Part shown: positions 35,156-44,385 of the stretch, piece after piece
Numbering within the stretch: the first letter of the stretch is position 1
Layout of the letters: the number at the start of each line of letters is the position of its first letter
Source of the DNA: Nostoc sp. 'Peltigera membranacea cyanobiont' 210A
GTDB taxonomy: Bacteria > Cyanobacteriota > Cyanobacteriia > Cyanobacteriales > Nostocaceae
DNA length: 64,000 nucleotides
Assembly (NCBI RefSeq): GCF_002246015.1
Contig: NZ_NOLJ01000005.1
Coordinates: forward strand, 355,813-419,812
Direction: 5' to 3'
Translations under genes and position numbers: made by a program
The notes under the pieces: model-generated
Told to the model about the DNA's origin: nothing
Database searches by the model: none
The model's input: only the letters and a program-made list of their open reading frames with translations

Positions 35156-36391
35156 TTGGACTGGTCTCATCTTTGGCTTTATGTGTCTCCCCCGGTACTG
35201 GGTGGAATTATTGGCTATTTCACAAATGATATAGCCATCAAAATGTTGTTCCGTCCTTACCGAGCAATTTATATCGCTGGACGAAGAGTACCCTTCACCC
35301 CTGGATTGATTCCCCGCAACCAGGAACGTTTGGCTTTAAACATTTCTAAGACAATCATGGGGTCACTTTTGACACCGCAAGAATTGCAAAATCTGGCGCG
35401 GCGTTTGTTGCAAACAGAACGCGTGCAATCAGCAATTCTTTGGTTGTTGCGGTTAGCAATTGAACAAATCAAAACAGATAAAAACGAGAAAAGTACCAAA
35501 ATTGTAGCTGGAATTTTGCGGGATTTACTAGGGGAATCTTTGCCACGATTGCTTAAAGTTTTAGCGCGGCGTGAAGATTTTTTGGAAGCGCAGATCAATC
35601 AAATTTTTGACCAGATATTGCTGGAATTTCAACTGAGTGAAGAACAAGCTACGCGGCTTGCTGATTGGTTGTTGCAAATAGTTTTACCGCCGGATCTGCT
35701 CCGCCAAACGATAGTTGATTTTTTGACCGATCGCACCATTCAAATTATCGATGAAGGCTTCCGCGAAAAAACCAGTGGGACTTATTGGGTAGTAGCAAAT
35801 TTATTTGGCTTACGTAATACTCTTACACGCCTACGAACTTTTTGTTTGGATGAAAAGGAGGCTGCTAATAGTCGCTTGCAGGAATTGACTCAAGATTTGC
35901 AGATCCGCGATCGCATTCGGAAATTGCTGCAAAATTTATCATTACAAAACTTGCCAATGGGTACGGTTCGTCAACTCCGAAAAACCACCCGCGAAAGTGT
36001 CCGCCATTACCTGCAAAATAGTGGCAGCGATTTTTTACAAGGATTAACTGATTCTGTTGATTGGGAAAATATTGCTGTCGTGCTGCTGAATCGTGTTAGT
36101 GCTTCACCAGTTGTCAGTACTTCTTTAGAAGTCATGAGTCAAGAGTTGGCTCTAATTTTAGAGAAGTATTTGGAAAAAGATTTAGAAGCAATTGTGGCAC
36201 AGGCGATTCCAATTTTATCGATAGATGAAGTGATAGTTGACCGTGTAAAATCAACTTCACCGGCTGATTTGGAAGCTGCCATTGAAGGAATTGTGAAAAA
36301 TGAATTGCAGGCAATTGTGACTTTAGGTGGTGTTTTAGGTTTTGTTATCGGGTTATTGCAGACGGTATTTTTAATATTAAGTCAATATTAA
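35156..36391 (+). CDS. DUF445 family membrane protein
   Basis: The 411-residue protein matches DUF445: an N-terminal membrane helix with VLGGIIGYFTNDIAIKMLF and PFTPGLIPRNQERLA, a long helical middle, and a C-terminal hydrophobic helix (GGVLGFVIGLLQTVFLI). The start is TTG at 35156 (MDWSHLWLY); no ATG lies nearby that keeps the conserved start. The function of the family is unknown. A large palindrome with a T-run follows at 36465-36552. Confidence 0.85.
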   Translation: MDWSHLWLYVSPPVLGGIIGYFTNDIAIKMLFRPYRAIYIAGRRVPFTPGLIPRNQERLALNISKTIMGSLLTPQELQNLARRLLQTERVQSAILWLLRLAIEQIKTDKNEKSTKIVAGILRDLLGESLPRLLKVLARREDFLEAQINQIFDQILLEFQLSEEQATRLADWLLQIVLPPDLLRQTIVDFLTDRTIQIIDEGFREKTSGTYWVVANLFGLRNTLTRLRTFCLDEKEAANSRLQELTQDLQIRDRIRKLLQNLSLQNLPMGTVRQLRKTTRESVRHYLQNSGSDFLQGLTDSVDWENIAVVLLNRVSASPVVSTSLEVMSQELALILEKYLEKDLEAIVAQAIPILSIDEVIVDRVKSTSPADLEAAIEGIVKNELQAIVTLGGVLGFVIGLLQTVFLILSQY

Positions 36392-36464
36392 TTGTTTCTT
36401 TGTAACTGTAAATTTTTGTCAAATTATAGTTGCAATTTCGTCAAATTATGAAGTGAGGGGAATT

Positions 36465-36552
36465 GAGCGATGTCTACGACGGGCTACGCCTACGCCTTTT
36501 GAGAAGGGATGTGAGTAAAAAGCGTAGCCGTAGCCCGTCATAGACATCGCTC
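36465..36552 (+). terminator. Long hairpin from a dispersed repeat
   Basis: Arms of about 31 bp (36465-36495 and 36522-36552, GAGCGATGTCTA...CTACGC and its inverse) form a strong stem with a 26-base loop. TTGTTTTTATT follows on the plus strand. It sits 73 bp after the DUF445 stop and could end that transcript. The GGGCTACGCCTACGC part belongs to the same family as the repeat within glpK. Confidence 0.65.
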
Positions 36553-36603
36553 TTGTTTTTATTCAGAGTCACTCAGATTCATCCATAGGGTAATAATTAC
36601 AAA

Positions 36604-37395
36604 TTATGTTGATCTATCTTCTATCTCTGTTTGCAACAACTGTACATCTTCAATTGATAACCCAGTCAATTTTATCACTTCCTGCAAAGGCATTTGGCTT
36701 TTGAGGAGATTCACTGCAACTTGCCGAATTCCTTCTTGTAAACCTTCGGCTCTACCTTTTGCCTGAGCTTCAGCCTCAATCTCTTGATAAATTACAGATT
36801 CGCGCATATTGTCTCTCCGTAATACTCTTTGAATTAACCCTTTCTCTAATACTAGACCAGCTAGAATTGCTGTGGCAGCTGCGACATTATTCTGCAACCG
36901 TTGGTCAGGAATCTTGATAATTTCCTGTGCTACTTGCTGTAATGTAGTTTCACGGTCATCTGTCCCACCCAACACCGCGAATGGAAATAAACCTGGATAG
37001 CGCAAAAATACTTCTGTTGGCTGTTCCCACAGTCGAACCACCTCAAACTCGTGGCGAGTGCCAGCAATGGTAAAAGTATTTTGTTGCACGAGTTCTGAGC
37101 TTGTTTCTTTAAGATAGATCACCACTTGATGCATCTGCTTTTGGGGAAAGCGGCGATACACTCGCAAGCGATAATCAATCATCCGAAATGGGATATTAGC
37201 ATCGGGTTGAGTCTGAAACTCTAGGTGAAGCACTAGTTCTGCCGATTCCAATAAAATTAGTGCATCGGCTCGAATGGGTTCTAGCGAAAGTTCAGAAAGA
37301 CTTAACTCGGTGAGAGAAATGGGTTCTCCTAACAGCCAAGTGGCAAAGTCGGTAGAAAAGTTTTCGGCAAGGAATTTGCAGATGTTATCAAACAT
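36604..37395 (-). CDS. Rpn-family PD-(D/E)XK nuclease
   Basis: The 263-residue protein is a paralogue of the gene at 9040-9906: FDNICKFLAENFSTDFATWL, LEPIRADALILLE, LHLEFQTQPDANIPFRMIDY, HEFEVVRLWEQPTEVFL. The catalytic E-x-Q is present. Its C-terminus has a charged helical linker (QAKGRAEGLQEGIRQ) and a short helix-rich tail instead of DUF4351. Likely a recombination-promoting nuclease of mobile-element ancestry. It is 97 bp from a Uma2 gene on the same strand. Confidence 0.82.
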   Translation of the reverse strand: MFDNICKFLAENFSTDFATWLLGEPISLTELSLSELSLEPIRADALILLESAELVLHLEFQTQPDANIPFRMIDYRLRVYRRFPQKQMHQVVIYLKETSSELVQQNTFTIAGTRHEFEVVRLWEQPTEVFLRYPGLFPFAVLGGTDDRETTLQQVAQEIIKIPDQRLQNNVAAATAILAGLVLEKGLIQRVLRRDNMRESVIYQEIEAEAQAKGRAEGLQEGIRQVAVNLLKSQMPLQEVIKLTGLSIEDVQLLQTEIEDRST

Positions 37396-37492
37396 CCAAA
37401 AATCCTACCACTCCAAAGCTTTAAACTGGGTCGTAGTCACTAAAAAACCATTTTTAATCACGCAAAAATTGGAATTTTGAAAGAGCGATCGC

Positions 37493-38068
37493 TTAACTCA
37501 AAATCTGTGTTAAATCCAGTATAAACCCAGGCAATACATCCTCACCTGATAAGCTGGTAGGCGCTCGCAAAACCTCAACTTCCTGTCCTGGGCGGTAAAT
37601 TTCTACCTGTTGGTTCTGCGGATCAATCAGCCAACCTAAACGCAGACCATTCTCAATGTACTCCTGCATTTTTTGTTGCACAGTCTTTAAGCTGTCTGAA
37701 GCAGAGCGTAATTCTACCGCAAAATCTGGAGCGAGTGGTAGGAATCTGTGGGGGTCTGGATTCACAGCTTCTAATCGCTGTCGGCTCACCCAAGACGCAT
37801 CTGGAGAGCGATTTGCACCATTAGGGAGTTTGAAACCCGTTGAAGAATCAAAAGCCAAACCTGTGCCATCAGCGTCAGCCCAATTACCTAAGCGCTGTGT
37901 CAGTCTACTATTACGATTTCCGCTTTCCCATCCAGTTGGTGGCATGATAATTAATTCTCCGTCTGCGGTGCGCTCAAGTCGCAAATCTCGATTATTCTGA
38001 CACAGTTGGAAGAACTGCTCATCTGTTAGTTCAATGGTGGGGCTGAGGTTCAGAATTAGGGCAGTCAT
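37493..38068 (-). CDS. Uma2 family protein (putative nuclease)
   Basis: The 191-residue protein fits Uma2/DUF820: LTDEQFFQLCQNNRDLRLER, ELIIMPPTGWESGNRN, RSPDASWVS (catalytic Asp region), FAVELRSASDSL (Glu) and GLRLGWLIDPQNQQVEIY. Uma2 proteins adopt a restriction-endonuclease-like fold and are greatly expanded in cyanobacteria; their biological role is unsettled. The start MTALILNLSP is typical. Confidence 0.9.
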   Translation of the reverse strand: MTALILNLSPTIELTDEQFFQLCQNNRDLRLERTADGELIIMPPTGWESGNRNSRLTQRLGNWADADGTGLAFDSSTGFKLPNGANRSPDASWVSRQRLEAVNPDPHRFLPLAPDFAVELRSASDSLKTVQQKMQEYIENGLRLGWLIDPQNQQVEIYRPGQEVEVLRAPTSLSGEDVLPGFILDLTQILS

Positions 38069-38488
38069 AGTTGCCTTTTAATCTTGCTAACTGTAGCGTA
38101 GCACTTGCTTGACATAGTAGGTTGACCATCTAAATAATTTCCATGCTTACTAGAAAGCTATTTTCAGTCATGCAAAAATTTATTTCACCGTTATTTATCT
38201 GATAACAGCAGATGATAGTTGATGTTTTTCTCTCAGCTTCTACTATCAGGGGGCTGTATTCAATTACACCCTTTTATTGTTCTGTTGAATTAGCCCATTT
38301 AGTCTAAATCTCAGAGCCTGCCCTAGCCTAAAAGCAAGACAGAGTAAATGTTATAGCTCTGGCTCAATGCTTATGGCATCATTTTGCTATGCTATTACTA
38401 TTTTAGTATTAAATTTTACATATAGTTTAAAATTATCTTAGTTAAAGGCTTATATTGTAAATCTGATTAATATTAGAGAGTATATTAA
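38069..38488. other. AT-rich spacer before the accessory nuclease gene
   Basis: I see no gene in these 420 bp. The last 100 bp are strongly AT-rich, which may mark the boundary of acquired DNA and supply the promoter of the next gene. Confidence 0.45.
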
Positions 38489-40894
38489 ATGAAAGAAAGA
38501 CAAAAAATCACTAGGTTTGACGGAATATCAAAGTGGTTATCTAACTCAGTTAGTGAATCTGAGGATAAGCGGTACACACATCGTCTGCTCACAGAAGATA
38601 AAAGCCAACGAGATATAATTATCAATGAATTAATATTAATCGTTCAAAAAGCCCATGAAGATGCTCGATATCGTCTTCGTAAATTAGCAGGAAATTCTCT
38701 CGCTCCATTTGGAGATTTTTCAGAAAGCGATCCAAGCGAAGGCTATCCTGATCGTCTTCATATTCAGACACTCAAAGGTTATTTTGGAGAGATATTTGCA
38801 GGAATTATTGCTGAAAATTTTGCTCCTTTTGGGCAAGATAACTGGGAAGTTCCCGCTTTTCTCTTTCGATTCCACCCAGTTGCATTTCAGCATTTAGAAT
38901 TTCTAAAGCAAACTGGAGAAATTGCAAAGCCACAACCTGGACGTACAGGTGATGATTGTCTTGCCTTTCGGCGTAATAGTGAAGGAGTAATTATTGCTTC
39001 TTTAATTTGCGAAGCAAAATGCACAGCCAATCATGACACAAACATGATATCTGAAGCACATATAAAAGCAAATAAATCAAGTGGATATCCAGTTGATATT
39101 CCACAACTTATTGATATTTTGCAAGATTATAATGATGATTTATCTTCTAACTGGAAAAATGCTCTACAAGTTTTACAGCTAAAGATAAAGCTAAATAAAG
39201 TTGATAAAAATTATGAGAGCTGTTATTTAATTAGTTACATATGTGGTCAGCATCCTGTCAAAAAGCTAACTTGGATATCTCCTAATAAAGTACACGAAAA
39301 ATATACAATAGAAAGAAGACTCGAAGCAGTTGAAATTCATCTTCATGAAGTTGAAAATATTGTTAAAACTGTCTATATCCAGCAGAAAATTTTTACAATT
39401 TCAATAGATATCCCTACCCAGACAGTTCAACAACCAGATGATGCAGAGGTTGCAAAAGCAAACTCTGATTGGAGTGATAAACAAGCCAATAGGAGATATA
39501 TATCTCTAATAGGAGAGTTAGAGAATAAAAATCAAGCAAATAACCAACAAGTAAATTCTCTCAGCCCTTTAGCCCAATTACTGCTTCATTTAGAAGAACA
39601 ATGGCGGCGTATTTTTCTTCCTAATTCAGAAGGTATTTTGCTAAACTCGCTAGAGTTAACAAGAAACTATTCTACTGAAAATAACCTTTCTGACGATAAT
39701 TTTGTAAGCTGGCTGGAACAAACTGCGCCGCTTTCTTATAGCAATAATCTTTCTGATGCACAATTATCAGCTATTGAAACTTTAGATTCGCTGGATAGTA
39801 TTTTACTATCTGCCATTGTTGAAATTGAACAGTTAGCAGCTAAAGATTTAAGCCCTAATGAATTGGAGGAGCAACTGCAAAAAATTTGGCAAAGAAGCTT
39901 TGCTCATTACGCCAGCCGTGAACAAGAAAGATTAGAAAATTTATTTATCAGGCGAGGTAGGGCACTGAAAACAGAAATTTATAAAGATATGTCACAGCGT
40001 CGGCGCTTGTATCGCACTAGTTTACCACCACGTGATGGAAATCAGCTTTTAACTCTCTATCCTAGACTTAAAGAACAATTAACAGTGGGTAGAGATTATG
40101 CTATTTGGACAGTGGAAGAGCGCTTTAATTATATTCAAAATATAGTTAGTATTTTAACTAGTTTATCGAAGTTCCAACTGAGCGACACCTCAGTAAATGT
40201 TACTTGGAATGAAATATTACGTTGGTGGCTTGATCATCATACAGCACCTAAAAAACCGAGCGTAAGCCAAATTTCAAAATGGCATTCATACATTAGCCAA
40301 AATTTTGGTTATCGATTTAACTGGGGGTTAGGAAGTGTTATTGCACTAGCAATAGATGAAGCTTTTGGTGGCGAGTTAGTTGAATCATCATTGGAAAACT
40401 GGTCACAAACTGGGCTACCTTGGATTGTTTTCTGGATGAAAGAACTTATTGTATGGGGAACTTTAGACCCAGTAGCCGCATACTTGCTTGCTAAAGTGGA
40501 AGATGTAACAACTCGTAAACAAGCTGAAGAACTAGCGCAAACTTACTATCACTACATTAGCGAAAGAGAATCGGAACCAAATGAATATCTTAATGCAGTG
40601 AATATCAAAAATTGGGTAGAACAATCATATTCCAGTGTTGAACGACATTTACCAACTCCCAAACCTCCGAACCGAATTAATGTCAATTTGCTGAAAGATT
40701 TCAGTAAGGCTCCAAGTAAAAATTGGAGAGTAGTACCAGTAGAAATTGGGGATGATATTCAATGGTTTGATTTAGCCGGATTTCCACTCGCAATTTGCCA
40801 AAAGCCTGAAAAGTGGCAGTCTGATTTTCTAAATACCTACGACTTCATGCTAGATGCGGAAAATCGATTTGTTTCATCAAAGATTTATGTTTGA
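38489..40894 (+). CDS. Large protein with HamA/DUF1837-like nuclease centre
   Basis: The 801-residue protein is not one I can name. Residues 90-180 look like the DUF1837/HamA-type PD-(D/E)XK nuclease: LKGYFGEIFAGIIAENFAPF (Glu101), GRTGDDCLAFR (Asp155/156), and LICEAKCTANHD (Glu175, Lys177). HamA is the nuclease half of the Hachiman defence pair, normally beside a helicase; no helicase adjoins here. The remaining 600 residues are mostly helical. The end contains FNWGLGSVIALAIDEAFGGE and WGTLDPVAAYLLAKVED, which I cannot place. Codon use is AT-rich relative to flanking genes, suggesting transfer. It overlaps the convergent P450 gene by 10 bp. Confidence 0.7.
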   Translation: MKERQKITRFDGISKWLSNSVSESEDKRYTHRLLTEDKSQRDIIINELILIVQKAHEDARYRLRKLAGNSLAPFGDFSESDPSEGYPDRLHIQTLKGYFGEIFAGIIAENFAPFGQDNWEVPAFLFRFHPVAFQHLEFLKQTGEIAKPQPGRTGDDCLAFRRNSEGVIIASLICEAKCTANHDTNMISEAHIKANKSSGYPVDIPQLIDILQDYNDDLSSNWKNALQVLQLKIKLNKVDKNYESCYLISYICGQHPVKKLTWISPNKVHEKYTIERRLEAVEIHLHEVENIVKTVYIQQKIFTISIDIPTQTVQQPDDAEVAKANSDWSDKQANRRYISLIGELENKNQANNQQVNSLSPLAQLLLHLEEQWRRIFLPNSEGILLNSLELTRNYSTENNLSDDNFVSWLEQTAPLSYSNNLSDAQLSAIETLDSLDSILLSAIVEIEQLAAKDLSPNELEEQLQKIWQRSFAHYASREQERLENLFIRRGRALKTEIYKDMSQRRRLYRTSLPPRDGNQLLTLYPRLKEQLTVGRDYAIWTVEERFNYIQNIVSILTSLSKFQLSDTSVNVTWNEILRWWLDHHTAPKKPSVSQISKWHSYISQNFGYRFNWGLGSVIALAIDEAFGGELVESSLENWSQTGLPWIVFWMKELIVWGTLDPVAAYLLAKVEDVTTRKQAEELAQTYYHYISERESEPNEYLNAVNIKNWVEQSYSSVERHLPTPKPPNRINVNLLKDFSKAPSKNWRVVPVEIGDDIQWFDLAGFPLAICQKPEKWQSDFLNTYDFMLDAENRFVSSKIYV

Positions 40895-42249
40895 CTCTTC
40901 AAGGGATGCTTTATCACCAAAGGCTCAATATATGCTTGTAGAGTATCTTTAACTTTAGAAGGTTGACGAACTGGAGCGATCGCAGAATAATCCGGTTTTA
41001 CTGTCCAGTCGTAATGGCGAAGCAGTGTAGAAAGCACAATTTTCATTTCCATCTGGGCAAATTCCATGCCTAAACAACTGTGTGAACCATAACCAAAACC
41101 CATTAGCGCCAAAGGATGTTTCTTATCTTCTTCGCGAGGTGGTGCAAAGCGATCGGGGTCGAAGCGATCGGGATCGGTGTACAGTTCTGGTAAACGGTGA
41201 GTCAGCATCGGCGAGATTGTCACAAACCAACCAGCAGGGATACGATAACCTCCATACTCAATATCCTTGAGGACGCCACGATTATAGGCGTACACTGGCG
41301 GATAGAGCCGTTCTGCTTCTTTTAGGACGTTGGTTAACAGTGGAAGTTGTTTGAGATGGGATAGGTTAAGGGGATTATTTCCCACAACTGCTAATTGTTC
41401 TTGGCGCAGTCGCTCTTGCCACTCTGGATGATTACCTAATTCAAAGATTACCCAAGTCAGCAAGGAGGCTGTCGTCTCGTGTCCAGCAAATAGCAATAAT
41501 AGTGCCTCATTGATTATCTGTGCTTCGCTCAATTTATTGCCGTCTTCATCAACAGCGGCTAGCAGTAATCCCAAAACATCTTTTGATTCTTCTAAGTTAC
41601 CCTGCTCGATACGTTGGGCGATTGCTTCACGTAAGAAAGCCACTAACTTACCCCTAGCATTTTGACCGCGACCATATAAGGTAAAAGGGACATTCCATTT
41701 CAATATCGCCATACTGCTATCTAGCAGTTGTGTAAACCACTGACTGGTTTGCTCAACTTCGCTCTTGTTCTGACTTCCCAAGAACAGGCGAGTCGCAACC
41801 ATTAGGGTAAGCTGACGGAAACTAGAATTTAAGGGAATCGTTCCTCGCTCTCCCCAATCTTTGAGGAAGTCTTGCACAATATTTTGAATGGTATCGAAGT
41901 ATGTAGCGATCGCTTTTCCGTGAAATGCTGGATACATCAAGCGACGAGTTAAGCGATGTTCTTCCCCATCTTGTAATAAAATATTGTTGCCAAATGTTGA
42001 TTCTAAGAAATACCAACCGATCCGCGACGACATATTTTCAGCTTGTTCTATCAGCACCAGCCGATTAGCATCAGGGCCAATTAGATAAGCACGTTTGTAT
42101 CCCATGACGCTCGTCTTAAAAACTGAACCATGCTGCTGGAATCGTCGCCATAGATACAGTTCTAAATCCCGAAATATTTCTAAAGTCTCCCCCAAGATGG
42201 GCAAGCCATAACTACCAGGCATTTCCTCGGCTGATTTTAGCTGCCGCAT
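40885..42249 (-). CDS. Cytochrome P450 (CYP120-like)
   Basis: The 454-residue protein has all P450 landmarks: I-helix AGHETTASLLTW, K-helix ExxR in EAERLYPP, the PDRFDPDRF meander, and the heme-thiolate loop FGYGSHSCLG. The N-terminal PGSYGLPILGETLEIF and the general sequence resemble the soluble CYP120/CYP26-like group, which in cyanobacteria can act on retinoids; substrate here is unproven. The ATG at 42249 has GGAGG nine bases upstream. A Rieske oxygenase gene lies 70 bp upstream on the same strand. Confidence 0.92.
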   Translation of the reverse strand: MRQLKSAEEMPGSYGLPILGETLEIFRDLELYLWRRFQQHGSVFKTSVMGYKRAYLIGPDANRLVLIEQAENMSSRIGWYFLESTFGNNILLQDGEEHRLTRRLMYPAFHGKAIATYFDTIQNIVQDFLKDWGERGTIPLNSSFRQLTLMVATRLFLGSQNKSEVEQTSQWFTQLLDSSMAILKWNVPFTLYGRGQNARGKLVAFLREAIAQRIEQGNLEESKDVLGLLLAAVDEDGNKLSEAQIINEALLLLFAGHETTASLLTWVIFELGNHPEWQERLRQEQLAVVGNNPLNLSHLKQLPLLTNVLKEAERLYPPVYAYNRGVLKDIEYGGYRIPAGWFVTISPMLTHRLPELYTDPDRFDPDRFAPPREEDKKHPLALMGFGYGSHSCLGMEFAQMEMKIVLSTLLRHYDWTVKPDYSAIAPVRQPSKVKDTLQAYIEPLVIKHPLKSQT

Positions 42250-42319
42250 ATTTGAGTACCTCCAGCAGTAATTAGCTACAGTTTAATTGTAAAGGGCAGT
42301 TAGGCTTTGCAAATCAAAA

Positions 42320-43273
42320 TTACCAATTGTGGTAAAGTTTTTCTGCGTAGAACATAATCTCTTCATTTGGCAATCTAATTTTTGGTTTTTGTCGAGGATA
42401 TAAACTTTCTACAGCACTTGTATCTTGCTCAATAACAGTGGCTGCTGCTTGTAAAACTGAATTCTTAAACAGAAATTTCATTAAAGGATTGACGACTTTG
42501 GCATACATCAAAATAAACGTCTTGGTGATTTTTTCTGTTTCCGGGTAGAGAATATGAATTTGAGCAATATCACCAATAGGGGTTTTAGCCAACAAAGCTG
42601 TAGTTGAAGGAAAAGCGTATTCGAGTCTGTTAGCAAGCGTTTTAGGAAAGATTCCCAAAATAGGATTTTTGATAATTTCTCCTAATGTGTTGTTGGCTCT
42701 TGTCAGTTCTTGTTTGACTGTAGCAGAGTATCCTTTTTCTTCAAAATGGCTTACATTACAAGATGTAATTTTAAATAGTTCTTTATGAGTACCATTTTGG
42801 TGATTATAGTCATAGTTAACCATTAGGTTACTCAAAAATTCACCTTGAATACTTTTTTCCCCAGTTACTCCAATGAACTCGTATTCATCGACAATTTTCT
42901 GATGCAAATCTGGGATGGGCAATCTTGGCTCAAATCCGGCATAAGTCCAGATGCAGTCATTGCTAATAATTAACTCTAATGCTTTGGTAATTGGCTGAGT
43001 GTCTTTTTTATCTCCTTGCTGTAGTCTGCCTTGCCCATCAAATTCTAGTGCATGAAAAGGGCAAGTAATAGTATCTCTTTCCTGACAAACCCAGCCGCCT
43101 GATAATGGTGCTTGCATGTGCGGACAGATGTTATCAAGGGCAAACACTTCGCCTTTTTGGTTTTGCCAAATAACATAATCCTGTCCATTTAATGTGATTT
43201 TATTTGGTTTATTGACTCCCAATATAAATTTGTGCGCGATTAACCAAGGCGCACCAGGTAAAATTGGTTCCAT
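42320..43273 (-). CDS. Rieske non-heme iron oxygenase
   Basis: The protein has a Rieske [2Fe-2S] domain (ICPHMQAPL with CxH, then CPFHALEFDG with CxxH) and the mononuclear iron motif DYNHQNGTH (D-x2-H-x4-H) in the catalytic domain. This is the pattern of ring-hydroxylating or demethylating oxygenases. The start at 43273 (MEPILPGAPW) has GGAGG a few bases upstream, so the 50-codon extension to 43423 is not used. Same strand as the P450, 70 bp upstream of it, and divergent from a TetR regulator, suggesting one regulated oxidation pathway. The reductase partner is not in the window. Confidence 0.9.
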   Translation of the reverse strand: MEPILPGAPWLIAHKFILGVNKPNKITLNGQDYVIWQNQKGEVFALDNICPHMQAPLSGGWVCQERDTITCPFHALEFDGQGRLQQGDKKDTQPITKALELIISNDCIWTYAGFEPRLPIPDLHQKIVDEYEFIGVTGEKSIQGEFLSNLMVNYDYNHQNGTHKELFKITSCNVSHFEEKGYSATVKQELTRANNTLGEIIKNPILGIFPKTLANRLEYAFPSTTALLAKTPIGDIAQIHILYPETEKITKTFILMYAKVVNPLMKFLFKNSVLQAAATVIEQDTSAVESLYPRQKPKIRLPNEEIMFYAEKLYHNW

Positions 43274-43460
43274 TTTTCCTCCAAAATCTTGATAATTTTT
43301 TGAAAAGTTGCTAGATGCGTTAGCAAAAGGTAACGCAATCGCCTGTTCTACATCACTCTTTTGAATGTAAATTGGGATAACTAAAGTCTTGTCTGCAATG
43401 GACGAACTAATACTACCGGGCATTTGCTCGGCTAACTTCGGCTACTGTCTGGACAAGTTA
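43274..43460 (-). other. Leader resembling the P450 gene start
   Basis: The leader of the Rieske gene contains the in-frame string AGCCGAGCAAATGCCCGGTA, close to AGCCGAGGAAATGCCTGGTA at the P450 start (peptides KLAEQMPGS and KSAEEMPGS). It looks like a remnant of a duplicated P450 5' end that the Rieske gene now sits behind. Confidence 0.5.
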
Positions 43461-43465
43461 TATAA

Positions 43466-43543
43466 TTAACTAATTTTTTAGTTAGTGGATATTAATTTAA
43501 TAAATTTCATCTTCTATGTCAACTACTAACCAAGTTTTTAGTT
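43466..43543. promoter_or_regulatory. Candidate TetR operators between tetR and Rieske
   Basis: Two copies of TTTTTAGTTA (43475-43484 and 43535-43544) each pair with an upstream ACTAA: ACTAA-N4-TTAGT at 43469-43482 and ACTAA-N8-TTAGT at 43525-43542. They lie in the divergent promoter region, the usual location for TetR autoregulatory operators. The differing spacers mean only one may be a true palindromic site. Confidence 0.5.
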
Positions 43544-43573
43544 AATATATTTTCGTTATGCTGATGGAGCAAT

Positions 43574-44230
43574 GTGAGTCGTTCAACGCAGTCAAAATTC
43601 TCATCTAAAAAGCCGCGTCAGGTGCGCGATGCAGAAGCGACGAAAAAGCAGATTCTCGATGCGGCGGAAGCGGAGTTTGCCAGAAATGGACTTCAAGGGG
43701 CGCGGACAGGGGCGATCGCTAGAGGTGCTGGTGTCACTACAGCGATGATTTACTACTACTTCCAGAGCAAGGAAGGGCTATATCAAGCGGTTTTGCAACG
43801 TCCTGCGGTGGAAATGCACGAAGGGTTTGGGCAGCTAAATCTGGATCGGTTCCCACCAGAGGAAGCCTTGAAACTGCTTGTCAAAGAAGCGATCGCTTAT
43901 GAAGCTGCTCACCCGCATAGAGGAATGCTTTGGTTCCAAGAAGCAAACCAAAATCAGGGAAAGTATTTTAAAGAGGGGAATTGGCAAGAAAATTTTAGCT
44001 ATCTCATCAAGATTTTAGAGCGGGGGATGGCGGAAGGTTGTTTCCGTCAACTCGATCCATTTTTCACCACCCTGCATATTATTGGAGTTTGTAATTTATA
44101 CTTCAACGCTTACGAAAACATTAAGCATACTAGACCCGATTTGCAACTGCTAAGTCCAGAAATGATTGAGCAGCATACTCAAGCAGCAGTTAATTTTATT
44201 TTGGCTGGGGTGCGACGTAGTGAGAATTAG
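43574..44230 (+). CDS. TetR family transcriptional regulator
   Basis: The N-terminal TetR HTH is clear (TKKQILDAAEAEFARNGLQG, IARGAGVTTAMIYYYFQSKE). The start is GTG at 43574. The ligand-binding domain is all-helical (YEAAHPHRGMLWFQEANQNQ). It is divergent from the Rieske-P450 pair and is probably their repressor, responding to the substrate or product. Its final codons overlap the remnant of a DUF4160 gene. Confidence 0.9.
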   Translation: MSRSTQSKFSSKKPRQVRDAEATKKQILDAAEAEFARNGLQGARTGAIARGAGVTTAMIYYYFQSKEGLYQAVLQRPAVEMHEGFGQLNLDRFPPEEALKLLVKEAIAYEAAHPHRGMLWFQEANQNQGKYFKEGNWQENFSYLIKILERGMAEGCFRQLDPFFTTLHIIGVCNLYFNAYENIKHTRPDLQLLSPEMIEQHTQAAVNFILAGVRRSEN

Positions 44231-44385
44231 GGGAGGCAAAAATCAATATAGGAGATGAAAACCTACCTCCAGAGTGGGTTTGGGTATCCTCAGAAATGAG
44301 TGATAAAGATGCAGTGAAAGCTTTACAGTTAGTTGCTGATCACCAATTAGAACTACTAAAAAAGTGGCGAGAATATCATGGTTAA
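44224..44385 (+). pseudogene. 5'-truncated DUF4160 gene
   Basis: The open frame reads GEAKINIGDENLPPEWVWVS, then AVKALQLVADHQLELLKKWR and EYHG, the C-terminal half of DUF4160 proteins. There is no start codon until an internal ATG giving 29 residues, and the N-terminal half is missing because the frame runs back into the end of tetR. Its stop overlaps the start of the DUF2442 gene (ATGGTTAA), the usual coupling of this two-gene module. Confidence 0.72.

Noticed and set aside
43274..43423. N-terminal extension of the Rieske oxygenase
   Set aside because: GGAGG lies directly before the internal ATG at 43273, and the extension resembles the start of the P450 gene, not of a Rieske protein.
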